Below are positions 36,961 through 47,599 of a stretch of DNA of 47,599 nucleotides, piece after piece. The number at the start of each line of letters is the position of its first letter. The first letter of the stretch is position 1. A program made the position numbers and the translations under genes. The stretch covers positions 1-47,599 of the forward strand of contig JAUCBJ010001587.1 in NCBI GenBank assembly GCA_032718475.1, given 5' to 3'. The notes beneath the pieces were generated by a model. That model ran no database searches, was not told the DNA's origin, and saw nothing but the letters and a program-made list of their open reading frames with translations. The stretch is from Nemertoderma westbladi (taxonomy: Eukaryota > Xenacoelomorpha > Nemertodermatida > Nemertodermatidae).

Positions 36961-37593
36961 TTGTATACATGGTGGTGGCACAAATTTATTGTTAAGCCAA
37001 CAATGTGCAGATGCAATGTGCCGATTATAGTAGTAGGCCTATTGTAGTAGTTTGCCTAGAAGTATTGTTCACAGCAGGCTACAAATCTTAACGTTCCTCA
37101 CCCTATTGGGACCACTGTTCCGGGATCACTGTATAATTTTCCTCTAAACAGGATTAAAAGTTTATCAAATACTGTATCTATTCGTCGGCCTTTTATGTGT
37201 TTGATCATTAATTGGAAAATGCTATGATCAGGGTTATGATCAGGGATTACAGTTGCATTAACAGCTCAACTCCAATTTATGATCAGGGTAGGAATTGTAT
37301 TTATTGTAGTGTAGATACAATAAATAAATATAAAGTAGAGTAAGACGAGTAAAATAATAAACTCATAAGGAACAATTACTCCACCCTAATGTAATTTATT
37401 GTTAGAATTGAAAGAATACAGAATTATTACCAAAACAAACCATTTTATATTCCTAAACCACTACAGAGGTTATCATTAAAGTTCAAGGGTCATATCTGTA
37501 AAGAACATACAATAATCTGATTGATAGTCGAACTGTTTTGGTTTCACTCTCGTTACTCGTTTAATGCCTTATTGCGTGTAAATGGTACACCGC

Positions 37594-37760
37594 CATGAAT
37601 TTTTTGAGACGCATCTGGATTTGCAGGACACTGGCCTTGGAGATGTGGATAATCTCGCGATAGTCATGGGTAAGAAGGTGTTGTAGAGGCGCATTTTTGA
37701 CAGCACCAGAGAGGCATATAATACCCCTGTTGTTTGTATGTTGTGGTAATTTGTACTGAT
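37594..37760 (+). pseudogene. Possible non-LTR retrotransposon ORF2 C-terminus, copy B
   Basis: It shares CATGAATTT.TTGAGACGC, AGGACACTG.CCTT, AGATG.GGATAATC and AGTCATGG with copy A at 36820. The matching frame reads QDTGLGDVDNLAIVMG and then hits a stop. Identity to copy A is roughly 70% by eye, so the two are independent or old insertions of one family. Confidence 0.4.
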
Positions 37761-38863
37761 TGCCGTAATCATTTAGGGTGGTTCTGGTTCAATTATGCCG
37801 AAATGCGCAGTAGCAAATAAATTGGATGTCAAGTTCTCGAAAATAAATGACGTCCTAAAGTTACTGAGGTATTGTACAGTTTTGTAAATAATATGTAGGT
37901 ATGTAGATAACATAATTATTGTTAATCTCATTGACTGAGTGTGGATTTAATAATGTACAGTGGCCTAGGCCTACTGTATTAGTATTACTATGCACTGTGT
38001 GATTTCAAGTAAGTTAATAGGCGCTGTACTAGTGAGAAATCTGGCTGCCTACCGTATTTATGTTAACCACAATACTGAATTCCGATTGGGTGTGGTTTGG
38101 CTGCTATTGTGGTGTACAACAATGTGTAGTTCGGTTTTCCTGTGATTCCCATGCATAGGTGGTCGGTTTAAAGTTAGATGGGTTGTGTTCTCTGACAAAG
38201 GATAGGCCTACTATAGCTCGTAGAAGTCTATACTACATACAGTATGTGATATGCACTACAATTATTCAGTATAGTAGCCTATACTATTGGTGCAATTTTT
38301 TTTTATAAGTGTAAAATATAATTTATTGCCTTTATTGCTTATCTACAGTAGCTATGTAGGCCTGTGTACATAACGTCGTACATTGTACAGTAGGCCTGCA
38401 TATTACATACCTACAGTATATCAGCCATACACTTTCCAAGTCCAGTGAAACTAAGCACCCGGCTAAGGTACTGTAAGTTTGACTGGCTCTGCTCAAGTCA
38501 GGTGGTTGCCATAGCACAAGGGCATAAACAGAACAGGCTTATCTTCCCGGGCATAGCACTGACCTGTTGTCTTTATGGTGGCGGGATTGCAAAGTAGAAC
38601 TGGTTTCAAGTTTTGAGAAATGAAATGCCACCCTCCATTGAAAGGGCATCGTCATTGCTTACAGTATGTTGGGATATTTTCTGCACCAGCCAGCGCCCTT
38701 GGCAAGGTATTGCTTGGTAGGCACGGCAAGGTATTTGCAAGCTCCACTAGTTGTGTGGCGATGGTCAACCCAGGAGCAATGCAACTGGCCCGATTTCCTG
38801 TTTTTCGCCTTTGAATCCCCTAAAGGTTAAACTGGTGAGGTACAATAATATACATAAATTAAC
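37761..38863. other. Intergenic, no recognised gene
   Basis: It contains many TAGGCCTAC words of the sort frequent in some marine invertebrate genomes. A segment at 38430-38530 with GGTGGTTGCCATAG looks repeat-derived, but I cannot assign it. It does not match 5S rRNA or a tRNA. Confidence 0.35.
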
Positions 38864-39000
38864 CTGAAATGGACGGCTGTTTGATAGCTGACCCGCGTTC
38901 CATTTGCGGATGTGGAGGTATTTTGCCGAACTCTTGCATCCATGAATCCAGAAAAACAGAAGTCCAACATAAAAAATGTGGATTTACACAAAATCCATAA
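38864..39000 (-). other. Weak exon-like segment
   Basis: The minus-strand frame reads SVFLDSWMQEFGKIPPH then PQMERGSAIKQPSIS and ends at CAG|GTTAAT, a passable splice donor. The peptide composition looks coding, but no acceptor, partner exon or family was identified. It may be a fragment of a mobile-element gene. Confidence 0.2.
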
Positions 39001-39400
39001 AAATCTTTTTACAATTTGGTCTAATTGATGGTCATGAATCAGTTCTTTTCTTCCCATGACCTATTTGTCCAGCAATATTTTCGTAGGCCTACCACTGGGT
39101 TGATGATAATCAAATGTTGAGTTATTTGGATAGCCCATTTTGGAGGCCTTTTTGATCCATCAAACATACACTATTGTATTATGGCAGCATGAGAGACGAC
39201 TATATGAATGACTAATACTGTAAGAATGGTGCCGCCCCTTTGTAACTATAGTTGTATAGTTGCACATATTTCTTAATTGCATTACCCTTTCTTCCTCCCC
39301 CTCGCTTGGGGACTTCCAGATTGAAGGATTGCACGAATCGTCTGGATCTCGGGTGTCTTTTAGTTTACTGTTACCGTACTTACCGTACCTCCCAGTTGCT

Positions 39401-39562
39401 GAACATCTTAACCTAAACAACATTCGAGATCAAGAAGTTGCACTTAACAAGGATATATCGAATGTTGCGGACTGGGCCGTCAAAAACCGCCTGACACTAT
39501 TCGCAACACATTTTGAGCCTCAAATCGAAACAATAGGCATATTTTATAAATGGATAACTTGA
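39401..39562 (+). pseudogene. Reverse-transcriptase fragment of a non-LTR retrotransposon
   Basis: The frame contains DQEVALNKDISNVADWAVKN followed by RLTLFATHF. It resembles the conserved LINE reverse-transcriptase segment in which an ALQ.DL..I..WA..N.L..N pattern follows the catalytic YADD region. The catalytic region itself is absent, and the fragment ends at a stop after about 50 residues. It is a dead remnant. Confidence 0.5.
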
Positions 39563-40094
39563 TCCGCGACCTTTCCAATGTTACATAAACTTGAGTTCTA
39601 TTGAGCAGCAATTACTATCAAATCAAGGTAACCATAGTGATAATTTTTCATTATTAGATTGCGACCATTACCATAGAACATTCCGAAATTCCCAAGCAAT
39701 TTATTTAACTGGTTTTTTAAATTTATAATGTAAACTATCTAAAAATTACCCAGTTTTAAAAATGTTAACGACTCATAGCCCATTTTGCAATTGCCAATTC
39801 AACTTATCCAGTGGGTGTCCAATTATTGCATTAAAAACTTTTAGTGTTCCCAAACTAAATGTCTGCTTGAATTGCAGTATAGGACTGTACAGTATGTTAT
39901 GCTTTTCCTTGGAGTAAGCTACAGTATGACGTCTAGAAAATTAAGGGATAGGCTATAAATCTATATTAGAAGCTTATAAGTTACTCAGGAGACTGTTGGT
40001 ATGCATTATGTGGAATGAGTGTAGATGTGAGATTAAAAAATGAATAATTAATAATAAGATAGTCATCCACCTAAGGCAATTAAGTCATAGATGC
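39563..40094. other. Intergenic, no recognised gene
   Basis: A/T-rich spacer beyond the probable 3' end of the actin gene. Nothing recognisable was seen. Confidence 0.4.
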
Positions 40095-40100
40095 TTTATT
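40095..40100 (-). other. Candidate poly(A) signal of the actin gene
   Basis: AATAAA on the minus strand about 285 bp after the actin stop codon, a normal 3' UTR length. A second AATAAA lies at 40370-40375, only 8 bp after the stop, and is less likely to be used. Confidence 0.4.
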
Positions 40101-40382
40101 TATATTCGTCTGCAACCAATATAGGCTCCAATATAAATTCAATGCGGCTTATATTTATCCCAACATTACTTTGATAAATATTTCTGAAAGCCATCTCAAA
40201 AAGTGATGTATGTAAAAAGTTAAACACAAAAATACATTACACAAATACAATTACACAAACAAACATAGCAAACAATTTTACCGAATAAATACCTAGCATA
40301 ATTTTCCACAATTTCAATTGTGTTTGACCTTAAAAATAAATTTGAGAATCAATCTCGCTACACGTTTGGTTTATTATCAGTT

Positions 40383-43198
<2,816 letters not shown>

Positions 43199-43220
43199 TC
43201 ATATTGTGGATAATATGACG

Positions 43221-43228
43221 TTTATATA
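43221..43228 (-). promoter_or_regulatory. TATA box of the actin gene
   Basis: TATATAAA on the minus strand, about 135 bp upstream of the actin start codon. Transcription would begin near 43190-43200, giving a 5' UTR of about 105 bp if it is unspliced. Confidence 0.65.
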
Positions 43229-43282
43229 GCCGTGAACTCTATCAACCAAATTGCCAAACGTCCCCGGAGAGGGAAAATGTTA

Positions 43283-43292
43283 CCATATATGG
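43283..43292. promoter_or_regulatory. CArG box (SRF site) of the actin gene
   Basis: CCATATATGG is a perfect match to CC(A/T)6GG, the serum response factor site typical of animal actin promoters. It lies about 55 bp upstream of the TATA box, a normal spacing. This supports a functional promoter for the downstream actin gene. Confidence 0.75.
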
Positions 43293-44249
43293 TATGGATA
43301 TGATGAATTTGCCTTATTTGGGCTACAGTTCGGCGATTCTGGGCTGTGTACTTTGACCCGCAATATTAGCAGATTAATTTCATAGTTGTAGATTCCCATG
43401 GTTTCGGTTAATATTTTTCTAGTGTTTGTCAAGTATATACACACAGAGATTGCGCGCTAGTATAACTTATCTACAGTAATGCACTCAACATAACACTTTG
43501 CAAGGCAAACATAAAACACTCAACGAATGTAGGCATACATACTTAACTGTCCTAAAGACTACTTATAGTGCTGTCAACTGATTAACAAACGGAGGTACCT
43601 AAGTCTAACATACGAGAACTGTATTATGGGGTGAGCTTAGCATACAGGTAGGGAACGCCGTTTCAAACGTTTTCTGTCTGTCGGCTATGTTTGAAATCTA
43701 CAGTAGTAATAACTCAGTCAATCTTTGATGACATGAAACCAAACTTGGTATATTATTTATGTAATCTGTCATAAATCTGAAATATAATTTGCCTAGAGGG
43801 ACTCAGCAGTTCTCCAGTCTCCCGCTCGGGGGCGACTAGGCAACTATTTAAAATATTGGAACCCGTATGTAAACCATATGATTGCATTGATTTTACTTTT
43901 TTTTTATCCCGGCGAAAAAAGTAAATTAAAATATTTATGGTGGAATTTCGTAAATTTAATTATATGTACTCATTTTTATTTTATTACAAGACCATTAACG
44001 TAGAATTGTAGTAGAAAAGTTTGGCAGTGATTTGAGCGAAATCCTAGTTATATAATAAATATTCGAGAACAGTAAATTATTTAACATTGTGTAAGGCAAC
44101 ATCGAGAGTTGAAGAGTACAATAATTTGAATTACAATAACTATGGAAGCAAAATTGTAAAATACTACAATTCAATTTATTTTGTAACACTATATCGCTCT
44201 ATCTTTTATTAAAGAATGGAGCAACAAAAAAGTACCAATTTAAGAATAA
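43293..44249. other. Upstream flank of actin, no gene seen
   Basis: A/T-rich unique-looking sequence. No second CArG box was noticed, and no exon or RNA gene was recognised. Confidence 0.4.
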
Positions 44250-44402
44250 AATTACGTATTACATGGGAAAAAACGTAAAACCTTTTTTTTTTCAATACTC
44301 TCTCGGCCCTTTATTAACCTCGCTGACGCTAGGTAAATAAAATTAATAATTCCTAGAGAATAGTGAAAAAAGTTATAATTTATCCCATGTAATAATACAT
44401 AT
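44250..44402. repeat. Imperfect inverted repeat of about 150 bp
   Basis: Left arm words GTATTACATGGGA and a T tract followed by CAATACTCTC pair with right arm TCCCATGTAATAATAC and GAGAATAGTG in reverse. It resembles an old MITE. The arms are imperfect and no target duplication is clear. Confidence 0.35.
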
Positions 44403-44776
44403 TTTTGGACTTTCGGTTTTTTATTTGTCGACCAATAATTTCATTTCTGGACCAACCAATCATTGAAGAACGACAGATATTTTCTATATCACGTGGGGCC
44501 ATAAACATGTGGGGCCTTCCCTTCGCGTAGGACGAAGTAAGTAAGATTAGCATTTTACCGGCACCGCTATTTCAACCGTTGCCAAGTCGCATGTAATTCT
44601 CATCTAGGCAGGATAACTGCTAAGTCCTCCCGCTCCAATTATATTTCAAACTTTTTACAGACTTCATGTGTAAAAAATGTAGTTTAATTTCATAATAGAT
44701 TAACTGAGTATCAGCCTTCAATTTAATTATTTATTAGCATTTAGCCTTCGTAACGGGCGTACACTTAGAGCAGACA
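44403..44776. other. Spacer before minisatellite, no recognised gene
   Basis: Mixed-composition sequence with no convincing frame or RNA. Confidence 0.4.
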
Positions 44777-47599
44777 GATCAGCCGACAGACCCACCGACA
44801 GACCCGCGACACATCAGCCGATAGACCCAGCGACACATCAGCCGACAAATCAGCCGACAGACCCGCCGACAGACCCACCGACACATCAGCCGACAAATCA
44901 GCCTACAGACCCGCCGACACATCAGCCGACAGATCCACCGACACACCAGCCGACATAACAGCCGACAGACCCACCAAAACATCAGAAGACAAATCCACCG
45001 ACAAATCAGCCGACAGACCCGCCGACACATCAGCCGACACACCAGCCGACAGACCCGCCGACACATCAGCCGACAGACCCACCGGTACCTCAGCCGACAG
45101 ATCCACCTGCACATCAGCCGACAAAACCACCGAAAAATCAGCCGGGACAGACCCGCCGACAGATCCACCGGCCCATGAGCCGACAGACCCGCCGACACAT
45201 CAGCCGACAGATCCACCGACACACCAGCCGACAGACCCACCGACATATCAGCTGACAGATCCACCGACACATCAGCCGACAGACCCACCAGCCCATCAGC
45301 CGAATGACCCACCGGCCCATCAGCCGTCAGATTCGCCAACACATCAGCCGACAGACCCACCGGCCCATCAGCCGACAGATTCGCCAACACATCAGCCGAC
45401 AGACCCACCGACACATCAGCCGACAAATCAGCCGACAGACCCGCCGACACATCAGCCGACAGATCCGTCGACACATCCACCGACACACCAGCCGACAGAC
45501 CCACCGAGATATCAGCCGACAGACCCACGGACACATCAGCCGACAGACCCACCAGCCCATCAGCCGAATGACCCACCGGCCCATCAGCCGACAGATTCGC
45601 CAACACATCAGCCGACAGACCCACCGACACATCAGCCGACAAATCAGCCGACAGACCCGCCGACACATCAGCCGACAGATCCGTCGACACATCCACCGAC
45701 ACACCAGCCGACAGACCCACCAGCCCATCAGCCGAATGACCCACCGGCCCATCAGCCGTCAGATTCGCCAACACATCAGCCGACAGACCCACCGGCCCAT
45801 CAGCCGACAGATTCGCCAACACATCAGCCGACAGACCCACCGACACATCAGCCGACAAATCAGCCGACAGACCCGCCGACACATCAGCCGACAGATCCGT
45901 CGACACATCCACCGACACACCAGCCGACAGACCCACCGAGATATCAGCCGACAGACCCACGGAACACATCAGCCGACGGACCCACCGGCCCATTAGCCGA
46001 CAGATGCGCCAACACATCAGCCGACAGACCCACCGACACATCAGCCGACAAACCAATCAACACATCAGCCGACAGATCCGCCGACACATCAGCCGACAGA
46101 TCCACCGACATACCAGCCGACAGACCCAGCGACATATCATCCGACAGACCCACCGACACATCTGCCGACAGATCCGTCGACACATCCACCGACACACCAG
46201 CTGACAGACCCACCGAGATATCAGCCGACAGACCCACGGACACATCAGCCGACAGACCCACCAGCCCATCAGCCGAATGACCCACCGGCCCATCAGCCGA
46301 CAGATTCGCCAACACATCAGCCGACAGACCCACCGACACATCAGCCGACAAATCAGCCGACAGACCCGCCGACACATCAGCCGACAGATCCGTCGACACA
46401 TCCACCGACACACCAGCCGACAGACCCACCGAGATATCAGCCGACAGACCCACGGACACATCAGCCGACAGACCCACCAGCCCATCAGCCGAATGACCCA
46501 CCGGCCCATCAGCCGACAGATTCGCCAACACATCAGCCGACAGACCCACCGACACATCAGCCGACAAATCAGCCGACAGACCCGCCGACACATCAGCCGA
46601 CAGATCCGTCGACACATCCACCGACACACCAGCCGACAGACCCACCGAGATATCAGCCGACAGACCCACGGACACATCAGCCGACAGACCCACCAGCCCA
46701 TCAGCCGAATGACCCACCGGCCCATCAGCCTACAGATTCGCCAACACATCAGCCGACAGACCCACCGACACATCAGCCGACAAATCAACCGACAGACCCG
46801 CCGACACATCAGCCGACACACCAGCCGACAGACCCACTGAGATATCAGCCGACAGACCCACGGACACATCAGCCGACTGACCTACCGGCCCATTAGCCGA
46901 CAGATACGCCAACACATCAGCCGACAGACCCACCGACACATCAGCCGACAAACCAACCAACACATCAGCCGACAGATCCGCCGACACATCAGCCGACAGA
47001 TCCACCGACATACCAGCCGACAGACCCAGCGACATATCATCCGACAGACCCACCGACACATCTGCCGACAGATCCACCGACACATCAGCTGACAGACCCA
47101 CCGACACATCAGCCGACAGACCCACCGACACATCAGCCGACAGACCCGCCGACAGACACAACAGCCGACAGACCCGCCGACCCTACAACACATCAGCCGA
47201 CAGACCGCCGACCTTACAACACATCAGCCGACAGACCCACCGACACATCAGCCGACAGATCCACCGACAGCTCAGCCGACAGATCCACCGACACATCAGC
47301 CGACAGATCCGCCGACACAACAGCCGGCAGATCCACCGATAAATCAGCTGACAGACCCACCGGCAGACCCGCCGACACATCAGCCGCAGGCCCACCAACA
47401 CACCAGCCGACAGACCCACCGACACATCATTAGCCGACAGACCCACCAACCCATTTGCCGACATATCAGCCGACAGACCCACCGACACACGAGCCGACAG
47501 ATCCGCCGACACAACAGCCGGCAGAACCACGTATAAATCATCCGACAGACCCACCAAAACATCAGCCGATAGATCCACCGACATATCAGCCGACAGACC
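44777..47599. repeat. 24-bp minisatellite with 216-bp higher-order period
   Basis: The basic unit is ACACATCAGCCG plus ACAGACCCACCG, two related 12-bp halves. It continues to the window edge, so its full length is unknown. At 46274, 46490 and 46706 the marker CGAATGACCCACC recurs exactly 216 bp apart (nine units), and related blocks lie at 45303-45960. Because 24 is divisible by 3, long frames are open on both strands (GLSADVSV-type on minus, Q/T/H/I/S/R on plus). The plus frame reading QPTDPPTH resembles mucin-like Pro/Thr repeats but has stops (44955, 45991, 46891) and indels (near 45145 and 45960). The strand is strongly C-rich and G-poor. I call it non-coding. Confidence 0.93.

Noticed and set aside
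36547-36981. 144-codon minus-strand frame
   Set aside because: It is the shadow of the plus-strand LINE-like fragment, with no recognisable motif.
38430-38530. Possible 5S rRNA-like sequence
   Set aside because: Only a few words (such as CTAAGCA) resemble 5S rRNA. The internal control region and length do not match.
44779-46056. 425-codon minus-strand frame of GLSADVSV repeats, and plus-strand ISRQTHR frames
   Set aside because: They arise from the 24-bp minisatellite. Indels and stops in sister frames and the lack of any non-repeat domain argue against a protein.

Overview
The window looks like genomic DNA from a non-vertebrate animal. The genes that can be read are eukaryotic: a spliced actin gene with a CArG box and TATA box, tRNA-derived SINEs, non-LTR retrotransposon fragments and a Mutator-like transposase fossil. 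There are no bacterial operons or Shine-Dalgarno sites. The deuterostome-like actin and the style of the SINEs suggest a marine invertebrate, possibly an echinoderm or hemichordate. That placement is a guess from general resemblance.

About 62% of the window is tandem repeat. Positions 3091-6714 are an array of 40-bp and 49-bp units. Positions 8243-30757 are a 22.5-kb satellite of 66-bp units (about 340 copies) with several higher-order repeats. Positions 44777-47599 are a 24-bp minisatellite with a 216-bp higher-order period. Positions 42221-43010 are exactly ten copies of a 79-bp unit that spans the 3' end of actin exon 1 and its splice donor. The very long open frames in the three satellites arise from stop-free repeat units and are not evidence of proteins.

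Layout. 1-3090: a dispersed repeat, a minus-strand SINE, and a decayed Mutator-like transposase gene interrupted by a 146-bp, nearly perfect palindromic MITE with a TA target duplication. 3091-30757: two satellites separated by a plus-strand SINE and a decayed minus-strand coding region. 30758-34500: mobile-element debris, comprising a 2.15-kb element bounded by about 330-bp inverted repeats, four related hairpins, a foldback element with a poly-G core, and an A/T-rich foldback element. 34684-35637: a 5'-truncated, diverged actin copy. 36820-39562: LINE fragments. 40383-43087: an intact two-exon actin gene on the minus strand with promoter motifs to about 43292. From 44777 to the end: the third satellite.

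The only gene likely to make a conventional protein is the actin gene at 40383-43087. I found no multi-gene system. The most unusual feature is the amplification of the actin exon 1/intron boundary, which places nine extra exon-plus-donor copies inside the intron.
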